Source: Bizionia sp.
GTDB lineage: Bacteria; Bacteroidota; Bacteroidia; Flavobacteriales; Flavobacteriaceae
Length of the DNA stretch: 10,236 nucleotides
Direction of reading: 5' to 3'
Assembly: GCA_018067115.1 (NCBI GenBank)
Contig: JAGPVI010000137.1
Location: forward strand, 1 to 10,236
This document shows positions 1 to 6,942 of the stretch, in pieces. The notes under the pieces are model-generated. The model was not told the origin of the DNA. It ran no database searches and saw nothing but the letters and a program-made list of their open reading frames with translations. Each line of letters starts with the position of its first letter. Within the stretch, counting starts at the first letter, position 1. The translations under genes and the position numbers were made by a program.

Positions 1-649
1 CCATTAACGGCCCCAGTAAACGGTTCCATACTCCAAAATTAGCTTCTCCAGCAAGACGTGGAAAATGCTGAACAGGGACTTGTTTAATTCGTCCTTTTTG
101 CAATAATATCATTGCGGGTAGAAAGCGATGTAGACCTTTAAACATAGGAATACGTTTGGCGTAATCGGTTTTAATTACTTTTAAAGGGCAACCCGTATCG
201 TCCATACCGTCGCTTGTAAAACTACGTCTTATGCCATTAGCAATAGTAGACGACATATTTTTTACAAAACTGTCTTTTCTATTCTCACGGACCCCAGTGA
301 CCAGATCGTTTTCGCCAATATGTGCTAATAATAAATTAAAATCGTCGGGCGCGGTTTGCAAATCAGAGTCTATATAGCCCACCAAAGGAGTTTCGGTATA
401 ATCGAAACCAGCCTTAATAGCAGCACTTAGTCCGCGATTTTCTTGAAATGAAATAAAAGAAAACTCAGGATTTCTTGCGGCGATAAGTTCTATAAGCTCT
501 TGGCTTTTGTCTTTCGAACCATCGTTTACAAATAGTATCTTCGTTTTTTTTGATGCTTTTTTTGTGTACGCTAGTAATTCGGTTTCAACGCGCAATAAAT
601 TATCTTCCTCGTTGTAAACCGGCACAACTATTGTAAAATCGTAGTTCAT
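1..649 (-). CDS. Family 2 glycosyltransferase, DPM1/GtrB-like (3' end off window)
   Basis: This gene encodes a GT-A fold glycosyltransferase of the polyprenyl-phosphate sugar transferase type. It probably moves a sugar from a nucleotide donor to a lipid carrier at the inner face of the cytoplasmic membrane. The 216 visible residues start MNYDFTIVVPVYNEEDN, the classic N-terminal strand of GT2. They contain VNDGS (41-45), NRGLSAA (71-77), the DxD-type metal site DSDLQ (94-98), DTGCPLK (151-157), HRFLP (174-178) and a VQHFPRLAGEANFG stretch (194-207) typical of this subgroup. The start ATG (647-649) fits the family and lies about 20 bases below a TAnnTTTG box. The reading frame is open at base 1, so the C-terminus is missing; members of this group that I recall are about 235-240 residues, so perhaps 20-25 residues lie outside. 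It is divergent from a sugar-nucleotide epimerase, which suggests a shared role in surface polysaccharide or glycolipid synthesis. Donor and acceptor cannot be read from the sequence. Confidence 0.9.
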   Translation of the reverse strand, partial: MNYDFTIVVPVYNEEDNLLRVETELLAYTKKASKKTKILFVNDGSKDKSQELIELIAARNPEFSFISFQENRGLSAAIKAGFDYTETPLVGYIDSDLQTAPDDFNLLLAHIGENDLVTGVRENRKDSFVKNMSSTIANGIRRSFTSDGMDDTGCPLKVIKTDYAKRIPMFKGLHRFLPAMILLQKGRIKQVPVQHFPRLAGEANFGVWNRLLGPLM

Positions 650-667
650 AAATAAGTATTAATACTG

Positions 668-675
668 CAAATGTA
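668..675 (-). promoter_or_regulatory. Bacteroidota -7 box for the glycosyltransferase gene
   Basis: Read on the minus strand this is TACATTTG, an exact match to the TAnnTTTG consensus of the Bacteroidota primary sigma factor. It predicts a transcript start near 661 and a leader of roughly 12 bases before the ATG at 649. No TTG -33 element is seen at the usual 17-23 base spacing, so the call rests on the -7 box and its position. Confidence 0.5.
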
Positions 676-690
676 TTGTTTTTTTAAGAA

Positions 691-721
691 TTGAAAATGA
701 GTATGAAATAAAATATGTTTC
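691..721 (+). promoter_or_regulatory. Probable promoter of the epimerase gene
   Basis: TTG at 691-693 and TATGTTTC at 714-721 are separated by 20 bases. This agrees with the Bacteroidota promoter form TTG-N(17-23)-TAnnTTTG except for the final base. Transcription would begin near 728, placing the ATG at 745 in the message and the ATG at 715 inside the -7 box. It is back to back with the box for the divergent glycosyltransferase, without overlap. Confidence 0.45.
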
Positions 722-744
722 TTTGTACTACGATATTGAAATTT

Positions 745-1686
745 ATGAGAATATTAGTAACAGGAGCTGCAGGATTTATTGGTTCGCATACGTGCGAAAG
801 ACTTCAGGAAATGGGGCACGATGTCATTGGTTTAGATAACTTTAATCCCTATTACAGTTTAGAATTAAAGGAGTTGAACGAAAGGGCTTTGCGTAAGAAA
901 GGGATTACTGTAATAAAAGGTGATTTACGTACAGATGATTTAAGTGTCATTTTACCACACGATATTAATTATATTTTTCATTTTGCTGCACAACCCGGTA
1001 TTTCGGCTTCGTCCACATTCGAAGATTATTTTACCAATAATATTCTAGCTACAAAGCAATTAATCGATTATGCGTCTCAGCTTAAAAATTTAGAATTACT
1101 TGTAAATATTGGTACATCTTCTATCTACGGTTTGGAAGCAACCTTCCCAGAAGATGTCGCACCAAAACCAGCATCTCATTACGGTGTTACAAAGTTAGCA
1201 GCCGAGCAATTAGTACTTCAAAAAAGTAGAGAAAAGATATTTAAATCGTGTTCTCTACGTTTATATTCTGTTATCGGGCCACGAGAACGTCCAGAAAAAA
1301 TGTACACCAAACTTATAGCTTGTGCATATAATGGTGATGCATTTCCGTTATATCAAGGCAGTGCAACCCACCTACGAAGCTTTACTTATGTTGGTGATAT
1401 TGTTGACGGTATAGTAAGTGTTATTACAAATGAAACTGCTGTAGACGGTGAAATTATAAATTTAGGGACCGAAGTAGAGCATACCACTCAAGACGGGATC
1501 GATGCCGTAGAAAAAGTGATTGGCCAATCTATAGCTATTAATAAAGTCGCTGCGCGTGTAGGCGATCAATTAAGGACCAAAGCTAATATTGATAAAGCAA
1601 AACGTCTGTTAAATTATAGCCCTAAAACGACCTTGTTAGAGTCGGTGGAAAAGCAAGTGGAGTGGTACAAAAATAATTTCCTGTAA
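745..1686 (+). CDS. NAD-dependent sugar-nucleotide epimerase/dehydratase (extended SDR)
   Basis: This is a cytosolic extended short-chain dehydrogenase, most like UDP-glucuronate 4-epimerase or UDP-glucose 4-epimerase. It probably interconverts nucleotide sugars for polysaccharide synthesis. From the chosen start the 313-residue protein begins MRILVTGAAGFIGSH, with the NAD-binding GAAGFIG at 7-13, an acidic D31 after strand 2, GD at 59-60, AAQPG at 81-85, and a catalytic triad candidate of T124/S125 with Y146 and K150 (YGVTK). DNFNPYY (31-37), GPRERPEKM (178-186) and LRSFTYVGDIV (210-220) favour the UDP-glucuronate 4-epimerase branch. At 313 residues it is slightly shorter than the usual 330-340. 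An in-frame ATG at 715 would add ten residues that do not fit the family, and it lies inside the -7 box. The gene is divergent from the glycosyltransferase and ends 20 bases before the end of convergent meaB. The family is firm; substrate and reaction type are not. Confidence 0.9.
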   Translation: MRILVTGAAGFIGSHTCERLQEMGHDVIGLDNFNPYYSLELKELNERALRKKGITVIKGDLRTDDLSVILPHDINYIFHFAAQPGISASSTFEDYFTNNILATKQLIDYASQLKNLELLVNIGTSSIYGLEATFPEDVAPKPASHYGVTKLAAEQLVLQKSREKIFKSCSLRLYSVIGPRERPEKMYTKLIACAYNGDAFPLYQGSATHLRSFTYVGDIVDGIVSVITNETAVDGEIINLGTEVEHTTQDGIDAVEKVIGQSIAINKVAARVGDQLRTKANIDKAKRLLNYSPKTTLLESVEKQVEWYKNNFL

Positions 1687-1699
1687 TATAATATAAAGT

Positions 1700-1717
1700 T
1701 GAAGTATTATACCTTCA
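1700..1717. terminator. Weak hairpin between convergent genes
   Basis: TGAAG (1700-1704) can pair with CTTCA (1713-1717). The stem extends by two A-T pairs if one C is bulged, closing on a three-base loop. On the plus strand it is followed by GTTTTAA, on the minus strand by an AT-rich stretch. It sits at the junction of the convergent epimerase and meaB genes and overlaps the meaB stop codon. The stem is short and GC-poor, so it is at best a weak bidirectional terminator. Confidence 0.25.
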
Positions 1718-2783
1718 GTTTTAATAGATAATCGGCAGCCACAAAAGGTGTCGTTTTATTGTCTTCTATTAACTGCAGCTGTTTAGCGAGTTCTATCTTA
1801 ACTTCAGTATTATTAAAAAAATCATTTTTAAGTTGTTCTTCAATGGTTTGAATGAGCCAAAATTTATTCTGTTCTCTTCTATTGTCATCAAAAAATTGGT
1901 TTTCTTTTGTTAGCGTAACGTAATCAGAAATAATCCCCCAAATTTTATCAATCCCTTCGTTGTTAATCGCACTACAAGTGGTTACTTTAGGTTGCCAGTT
2001 AGATGCTTTTTCGGGATACAAATGTAGGGCACGATTAAACTCTACTTTTGCTAATTTTGTGGCTTTTATATTCTCCCCATCTGCTTTATTAATGGCAATA
2101 CTATCGGCCATTTCTATAATGCCGCGTTTTATACCTTGAAGTTCATCGCCGGCACCTGCTAATTTAAGGAGCAAAAAGAAATCTACCATACTGTGCACAG
2201 CGGTTTCACTTTGGCCAACACCAACGGTTTCAATAATTATAGAATCGAATCCAGCCGCTTCACATAGAATAATACTTTCTCGTGTTTTACGGGCAACACC
2301 ACCTAAAGAGGTTCCTGATGCCGACGGACGAATAAAGGCATTTTTGTTTTTAACTAAGTCTTCCATTCTAGTTTTATCTCCTAGAATACTACCTTTAGTA
2401 ATCGAACTACTGGGGTCTACCGCTAAGACAGCGACTTTTTTACCTAGAGTAGTAAGGTGCATTCCAAAAGATTCTATAAACGTACTTTTTCCAACCCCTG
2501 GAACTCCTGTAATTCCTATTCTTACAGAGGTGTTAGCGTGTGGTAAACACTGTTTTATTATAGCATTTGCTTTCTCTAAATGCTGCGGGTTTTTGCTCTC
2601 TATTAAGGTAATTGCTTGACTTAAAGCGGTAATGTTACCTTCTAAAATAGCAGACACTAGAGCGTCTACTGAGCGTTGTTTTTTTCTACTCGCTTTAATT
2701 TTAGATATGGCGAGGGCGTTGGTTGTTTCTGGTTGAGAAACGCCATCATTTTCTTTTAAAGCCGATTTTTTGGAGGGTGTCAA
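1707..2783 (-). CDS. meaB: MeaB/ArgK-type GTPase, methylmalonyl-CoA mutase chaperone
   Basis: MeaB is a SIMIBI-class G3E GTPase that gates loading of adenosylcobalamin into methylmalonyl-CoA mutase and protects that enzyme from inactivation. The 358-residue protein carries an N-terminal helical extension (to about 85), the P-loop GVPGVGKST (93-101), AVDPSS (121-126), the switch and Walker B region ETVGVGQSE (185-193), the base-recognition NKAD (232-235) and a C-terminal helical dimerisation region. Length is normal for the family. The predicted start is TTG (2781-2783): an in-frame stop lies four codons upstream at 2796-2798, and the first internal ATG is codon 108, past the P-loop. A GTG at codon 43 would cut the conserved N-terminal helices. 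It lies 22 bases after the DUF2911 gene on the same strand and is probably cotranscribed. No mutase subunit is in the window. Confidence 0.93.
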   Translation of the reverse strand: MTPSKKSALKENDGVSQPETTNALAISKIKASRKKQRSVDALVSAILEGNITALSQAITLIESKNPQHLEKANAIIKQCLPHANTSVRIGITGVPGVGKSTFIESFGMHLTTLGKKVAVLAVDPSSSITKGSILGDKTRMEDLVKNKNAFIRPSASGTSLGGVARKTRESIILCEAAGFDSIIIETVGVGQSETAVHSMVDFFLLLKLAGAGDELQGIKRGIIEMADSIAINKADGENIKATKLAKVEFNRALHLYPEKASNWQPKVTTCSAINNEGIDKIWGIISDYVTLTKENQFFDDNRREQNKFWLIQTIEEQLKNDFFNNTEVKIELAKQLQLIEDNKTTPFVAADYLLKLKV

Positions 2784-2805
2784 AACGAAAAGGGTTTAGT
2801 GCTAT

Positions 2806-3360
2806 TTATTTTAAAGGTACGGCAACTTTTGTTGTGTCCCAAGCCAAGGTTAGAAACAAATGGTCTGTAGAGTTATCGAAAGCAATAGTAAATTGCTCTA
2901 CTGTTGTATTTATTTTTTGAGGCTCGGCCGTAATAGATGCCACATCATAGTTAGGATCCCGCATCGCTTCCATGGTTTCACTTACACCCCAAGGATACAT
3001 TTTAGAGTTGAAAATAACATTCCATGCCGTATCGTTTGGAATCGTCCAAAGCGTGTATTTTCCTGCAGGAAGTATTTTATTATCTATAGATAGGTTTTTA
3101 TTAGTTTCGAACGTAGTGGCTTCGTTAGCTCCTGTTCTCCATACTTTATTGTAAGGAACCAATGCTCCAAAAACATCGCGGTTTCTTTTTGATGGACGGT
3201 TGTAAACCACTTTAAGTTCTATATCGTCTACTTCAAAAGCAACTGTTTTCTTGGGACTCAATGATTGGTTTAAAATGCCGTAGTTAAAGTAAGAATAGGA
3301 AAATACACCAGCTGCAACAACTAGTAGAACTAGGATAAACCATTTAAAAAAAGTGTTCAT
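2806..3360 (-). CDS. DUF2911 family protein, membrane-anchored
   Basis: This is a member of the DUF2911 family of Bacteroidota envelope proteins, whose function is unknown to me. The 184-residue protein has a hydrophobic segment at about 5-24, which looks like an uncleaved signal anchor, since there is no cysteine lipobox or clear cleavage site. The rest would be periplasmic. The family core is easy to see: YNRPS (53-57), RDVFGALVPY (61-70), VWRTGANEAT (73-82), LPAGKYTLWTIP (98-109), WNVIFN (113-118) and LAWDTTKV (172-179). The start ATG precedes the hydrophobic segment directly and is the only sensible one. It is the first gene of a probable two-gene unit with meaB, 22 bases downstream. The pairing of an envelope protein with a cytosolic cobalamin-enzyme chaperone has no obvious functional logic, so cotranscription may be only positional. 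Confidence 0.88.
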   Translation of the reverse strand: MNTFFKWFILVLLVVAAGVFSYSYFNYGILNQSLSPKKTVAFEVDDIELKVVYNRPSKRNRDVFGALVPYNKVWRTGANEATTFETNKNLSIDNKILPAGKYTLWTIPNDTAWNVIFNSKMYPWGVSETMEAMRDPNYDVASITAEPQKINTTVEQFTIAFDNSTDHLFLTLAWDTTKVAVPLK

Positions 3361-3363
3361 TAC

Positions 3364-3397
3364 TTAAAGTATTTATTAAGGTATAAAGATACTTTAA
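3364..3397. repeat. 9-bp perfect inverted repeat in the DUF2911 upstream region
   Basis: TTAAAGTAT (3364-3372) and ATACTTTAA (3389-3397) are perfect inverted copies separated by 16 bases, starting four bases upstream of the DUF2911 start codon. The right arm overlaps TATCTTTA on the minus strand (3391-3384), a 7 of 8 match to TAnnTTTG. It could be an operator or a leader hairpin. In sequence this AT-rich, chance remains possible. Confidence 0.3.
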
Positions 3398-3534
3398 AAC
3401 CTATTTATTAATCGCTACAATGTTATAATTTAACATCTCATTAATAATTTAAATAAAAAGTTTGCAAATTTTAAGCATTAACTCTAAAAATTGGCCTAAT
3501 TCTAAAATAAGAGACTATTTTAATAATTAAATAA

Positions 3535-3542
3535 TAAATTTG
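3535..3542 (+). promoter_or_regulatory. Bacteroidota -7 box for the NTase-kinase-GH109 unit
   Basis: TAAATTTG exactly matches TAnnTTTG. It predicts a transcript start near 3549 and a leader of about 15 bases before the ATG at 3564. No TTG is present at the expected -33 spacing; the nearest, at 3491-3493, is too far. The 203-base stretch 3361-3563 is otherwise very AT-rich and holds only this box and the inverted repeat near the DUF2911 start. Confidence 0.5.
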
Positions 3543-3563
3543 TAGAACATCAAAACACACAAG

Positions 3564-4433
3564 ATGAAGACAACATTAGTGGTATTGGCAGCAGGTTTGG
3601 GCTCCCGTTATGGCGGTTTTAAACAATTGGATGCTATTGGTCCTAACGCCCATTCTATAATGGACTACTCTCTGTTCGACGCCCTCAATGTAGGGTTTAC
3701 ATCCATTGTTTTGGTGGTTCAAGAGTCCATGATAGTAACACTTACCGAACGATATATTACTAAGCGACACTGGCCAATAACATTTGCAATTCAGAATGCA
3801 GATATTACTATAGACGATATTAAGTATAGTCGCCAGAAACCTTGGGGAACGGCACACGCCTTATGGTGTGCTAAGGATGTTGTTAATACTCCGTTTGTTT
3901 TAATTAATGCCGACGATTTTTATGGACGAGAATCCTTTCGCCTAGCTTATAATTATTTACAGAAAGACTTGGGAACTTGTGCAGTTTTATTTCCTATAGA
4001 AAAAACATTGAGTAGAAATGGCACTGTAAATAGGGCGGAAGCGACTATCGAAAACGGGTGGTTGCAAACTACGGTAGAGCGTGAAAAAATTAGAATGGAG
4101 GATGATACTATTGTGTATTCAACGGCCAAGGGAGAAAAAAAAGAGCTCGCTATACACACGTTAGTCTCTATGAATATGTGGGGCTTAACACCCGATATTT
4201 TCAATTTTATAGATAGCGATATTTCCGGATTTATTGAGCTCTGGAAACAGAATACTAACTTAGAATACCAATTACCTAGCGTGATTGATGCTATGATTCA
4301 GCACCGTTTAATGGAAGTGAAAGCTATCGCAACGCAAGCGCATTGGGTAGGTGTAACCTATAAAACCGATAAAGATATGGTGAAAAACCAGTTACAACAG
4401 TTACACGATTCTGGAATTTACGACAACTTATAA
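3564..4433 (+). CDS. Sugar-phosphate nucleotidyltransferase family protein
   Basis: This is a cytosolic nucleotidyltransferase of the NTP_transferase (Rossmann-like, GT-A related) superfamily. Such enzymes join a sugar 1-phosphate to an NTP, giving an NDP-sugar and pyrophosphate. The 289-residue protein begins with VLAAGLGSRYGGFKQL (7-22), the nucleotide-binding loop. It also has KPWGTAHAL (92-100) and INADDFYG (114-121), where D117 is the likely metal ligand. The loop reads GSRYGGFKQ, not the GTRxxPLTxxxPK of RmlA- and GalU-type enzymes, so this is a divergent branch and its sugar and base specificity cannot be assigned from motifs. It has no added acetyltransferase (left-handed helix) domain. 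Its stop overlaps the kinase start by one base (TAATG), implying translational coupling and a joint pathway: the kinase would supply the sugar 1-phosphate used here. With GH109 downstream, I infer activation of GalNAc- or GlcNAc-1-phosphate. Confidence 0.85.
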   Translation: MKTTLVVLAAGLGSRYGGFKQLDAIGPNAHSIMDYSLFDALNVGFTSIVLVVQESMIVTLTERYITKRHWPITFAIQNADITIDDIKYSRQKPWGTAHALWCAKDVVNTPFVLINADDFYGRESFRLAYNYLQKDLGTCAVLFPIEKTLSRNGTVNRAEATIENGWLQTTVEREKIRMEDDTIVYSTAKGEKKELAIHTLVSMNMWGLTPDIFNFIDSDISGFIELWKQNTNLEYQLPSVIDAMIQHRLMEVKAIATQAHWVGVTYKTDKDMVKNQLQQLHDSGIYDNL

Positions 4434-5473
4434 TGAACGCGAGACTACATACTCTTCTTTTACATTATTTTAATGAGATTGTAATACTTACTGTCGAAAC
4501 GCTACAAAGCGGACTAATAAACAGTACGTATAAATCTGAAACGTCTCAAGGAACATTTATTATCCAAAAAATAAATCAAGAGGTGTTTCCTAATATTGGA
4601 GAGCTACTCCATAATAAAACTAAGGTTGTTGCCTATTTACAAAACCATAATTTTCCAACTATTGAATTTTTAAAGACATTTAAAGATTCTTATTATGTGG
4701 ATACCGAGGAGGGTATTTGGCAAGTATCAAGATATATTTCCTCTTGTGTACAACATAAAATTGATTCTCCAGAAATGGCTGCGCAGTTGGGAGGGTACTT
4801 GGCGCGATTTCATTCGGCGTTAACAGATTTTCCGGTTTCAGAATTAGAGATAACCATTCCCGATTTTCATAATACAGAAAAACGATTTAATGATTTGTGT
4901 GCGAGTAGTACATTTGCATCAAAAGAAAGACTTTTAAATGCGCATAAGGATATAGAATATATTAAAGAAAATTTCCAAAGTGTTCAATCTATTGCAGTAG
5001 CTATTCAGAAGAAAACAATTCCGGAGCGTGTGGTGCATAACGATACAAAAGTTAGTAATTTTTTATTTTCAGAAAATGGAGAACTCCTTACGATTATCGA
5101 TTTCGATACCGTGATGCCTGGTAGTGTATTACATGATATTGGTGACGCCTTACGTACAGGGGCAAGTACAGCTCCCGAAGACGAACAGGATTTAACTAAA
5201 GTAGCCTTTAACGTAGCAATTTACACTGCTTTTATAACGGCTTATATAAAGGAAGGGCAATCGTTTTTAACACCCGAAGAGTTAAATGCTATCCATTTTA
5301 GCTTACCTCTAATTCTGTTAGAACAAGCTTGCCGTTTTTTGGAAGACTACCTAAGAAACGACACCTATTATGAGGTGCAATACGATACTCATAATTTAGT
5401 GCGAACACGAACACAATTGCATTTGTTTGAACACGTCAAACAATACCTCAATAAACAGTTTAATATTCTGTAA
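4433..5473 (+). CDS. APH-fold sugar kinase, N-acetylhexosamine 1-kinase (NahK)-like
   Basis: This is an aminoglycoside-phosphotransferase-fold kinase that most resembles N-acetylhexosamine 1-kinase, which phosphorylates GlcNAc or GalNAc at the anomeric position using ATP. The 346-residue length agrees with NahK (about 359). Visible motifs are the N-lobe glycine-rich stretch SGLINSTY (26-33) with FIIQKIN (42-48), the catalytic VVHNDTKVSNFL (200-211; D204 the likely base, N209 a metal ligand), and the metal-binding IIDFD (221-225). Next come TVMPGSVLHDIGDALRTGAS (226-245), PEDEQDLTKV (248-257) and HNLVRTRTQL (320-329). From memory, Bifidobacterium NahK has near-identical wording at these places (HNDTKLNNIL, DLDTIMPGS, GASTALEDEKDLSKV, HNLVRTRTQ). 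That makes this a specific match and not just a generic APH hit. Its ATG overlaps the stop of the nucleotidyltransferase gene, and a GH109 gene lies 24 bases downstream. A related sugar kinase of other specificity is the main alternative. Confidence 0.85.
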   Translation: MNARLHTLLLHYFNEIVILTVETLQSGLINSTYKSETSQGTFIIQKINQEVFPNIGELLHNKTKVVAYLQNHNFPTIEFLKTFKDSYYVDTEEGIWQVSRYISSCVQHKIDSPEMAAQLGGYLARFHSALTDFPVSELEITIPDFHNTEKRFNDLCASSTFASKERLLNAHKDIEYIKENFQSVQSIAVAIQKKTIPERVVHNDTKVSNFLFSENGELLTIIDFDTVMPGSVLHDIGDALRTGASTAPEDEQDLTKVAFNVAIYTAFITAYIKEGQSFLTPEELNAIHFSLPLILLEQACRFLEDYLRNDTYYEVQYDTHNLVRTRTQLHLFEHVKQYLNKQFNIL

Positions 5474-5497
5474 ATTTAATACTTTAAAACAAGCACA

Positions 5498-6913
5498 ATG
5501 AAACACTTACAATTACCAAAGGGCATATTCCTTTTACTAGTTTTAGCACTGACTGTATGGTCATGTAAAACGACAAATGAAGTAGTGGGCACGACTACTT
5601 CTACTATTTTAAAAACAACTGTTCCTGTGCGTCCTGCAGATCAAAAAGACGTGCTTAAACTCACAGCAGAACCAATTCCGGTAGTTCGCGTTGGGTTTAT
5701 AGGTTTAGGGATGCGAGGTGCTGGAGCAGTAACGCGAATCACTAATATTCCAAATGTAGAGATTGTTGCTATTTGCGATATTATGGAAGACCGCACCGTA
5801 GCTGTAAACGCTGATTTAGAAAGTTTGGGACTGCCAAAAGCACAGGCTTTTTACGGTGCAGAGGGTTGGAGAGAACTTTCGGCTTTACCTAATTTAGATT
5901 TAATTTATATCGCTACCGATTGGAAGAACCACGCGAAAATGGGTGTTCAAGCAATGAAAGACGGTAAGCACGTTGCTATTGAAGTTCCAGGAGCCTTAAC
6001 TATGGAGGAGATTTGGGAGTTAATAAACACGTCCGAACAAACTAGAAAACACTGCATGCAATTAGAAAATTGTGTGTACGATTTTTTTGAATTAACAAGC
6101 CTAAATATGGCTCAGCAAGGCCTATTTGGAGAAGTACTACACGCCGAAGGGTCTTACATTCATCAACTACAACCGTATTGGGGGGATTATTGGAATAACT
6201 GGCGTATGGATTATAACCGTGAGAATCGTGGCGATTTGTATGCAACACACGGTATGGGACCAGCCTGTTTGTCTTTAAACATTCACCGTGGTGATAAGAT
6301 GAATTACTTGGTGTCTATGGATACAAAGGCAGTAGGAAACCCAGCGTATATTAAAGAAACAACAGGTGAAGTTGTTACCGATTTTAGAAATGGAGACCAC
6401 ACCATGACTATGATTAAAACCGAATTAGGAAAAACGATTCAGATTCAACATGATGTGACGTCTCCTCGTCCGTATTCTAGAATGTTTCAGTTAAGTGGAA
6501 CGAAAGGGTATGCCAACAAATATCCGTTTGAAGGGTTTGCTTTAAATGCTGAGGATTTAGGAAGTGATATTGTAAAGCCAACAGATAAGTTTTCTACGCA
6601 CCAATTTGCACCAGATCATATTAAAGAGGCTTTAATGCAAAAATATAAGCACCCTATTGTTAAGGATATCGAAGAGAAAGCCAAAGAAGTTGGTGGCCAT
6701 GGCGGGATGGATTTTATTATGGATTACCGCTTAATGTACTGTCTTCAAAAAGGATTGCCTTTAGATATGGACGTTTATGATTTAGCAGAATGGTCATGCT
6801 TAGGACCTTTAACAGAGTTGTCTTTAGATAATAATTCTGCTCCAGTGGAAATTCCAGATTTTACTCGTGGTGGTTGGGATAAAATTGACGGCGTAGAATT
6901 TGCGCAAGAATAA
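5498..6913 (+). CDS. GH109 (Gfo/Idh/MocA-type) alpha-N-acetylgalactosaminidase family lipoprotein
   Basis: Glycoside hydrolase family 109 enzymes use a bound NAD in an oxidation-elimination-reduction cycle to cleave terminal alpha-linked GalNAc. The 471-residue protein starts with a hydrophobic signal (about 8-22) ending in TVWSC, a likely lipobox with C23 as lipidated residue. A Thr-rich linker follows to about 60. The Rossmann domain has GFIGLGMRG (66-74), D94, and GKHVAIEVPGAL (156-167). Family-specific motifs include RKHCMQLENCVYDFFEL (183-199), YATHGMGP (248-255), HDVTSPRPYSR (318-328), GGHGGMDFIMDYRL (399-412), PLDMDVYDLAEWS (421-433) and PDFTRGGW (453-460). The C-terminal end is complete. 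No twin-arginine motif is present. The residues after C23 (KTTNE) do not form an acidic surface-export signal, so periplasmic or surface location is open. Last gene of the three-gene unit; an intrinsic terminator follows 30 bases on. GH109-like activities other than GalNAc release cannot be excluded. Confidence 0.92.
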   Translation: MKHLQLPKGIFLLLVLALTVWSCKTTNEVVGTTTSTILKTTVPVRPADQKDVLKLTAEPIPVVRVGFIGLGMRGAGAVTRITNIPNVEIVAICDIMEDRTVAVNADLESLGLPKAQAFYGAEGWRELSALPNLDLIYIATDWKNHAKMGVQAMKDGKHVAIEVPGALTMEEIWELINTSEQTRKHCMQLENCVYDFFELTSLNMAQQGLFGEVLHAEGSYIHQLQPYWGDYWNNWRMDYNRENRGDLYATHGMGPACLSLNIHRGDKMNYLVSMDTKAVGNPAYIKETTGEVVTDFRNGDHTMTMIKTELGKTIQIQHDVTSPRPYSRMFQLSGTKGYANKYPFEGFALNAEDLGSDIVKPTDKFSTHQFAPDHIKEALMQKYKHPIVKDIEEKAKEVGGHGGMDFIMDYRLMYCLQKGLPLDMDVYDLAEWSCLGPLTELSLDNNSAPVEIPDFTRGGWDKIDGVEFAQE

Positions 6914-6942
6914 CCCATCGGCTTTAAAGGATATTGAATACT

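Noticed and set aside
715..744. Extended N-terminus of the epimerase from ATG 715
   Set aside because: The added ten residues precede the canonical MRILVTGAAGFIG start, and the ATG overlaps a promoter -7 box.
2344..3154. Several open frames of 60-91 codons on the plus strand opposite meaB and DUF2911
   Set aside because: They are antisense shadows of well-supported genes, with no recognisable domains and no separate promoter.
3491..3542. TTG at 3491-3493 as the -33 element of the 3535-3542 box
   Set aside because: The spacing is about 41 bases, far outside the 17-23 usual for Bacteroidota promoters.
4433..5473. Aminoglycoside resistance gene
   Set aside because: The APH fold is shared, but the MPGS, GAST-PEDEQDL and HNLVRTRTQ motifs match N-acetylhexosamine kinases, and the context is sugar metabolism.
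3564..6913. A classical polysaccharide utilisation locus
   Set aside because: No SusC/SusD-like pair, sulfatase, hybrid sensor or other hydrolase is present beside the GH109 gene.
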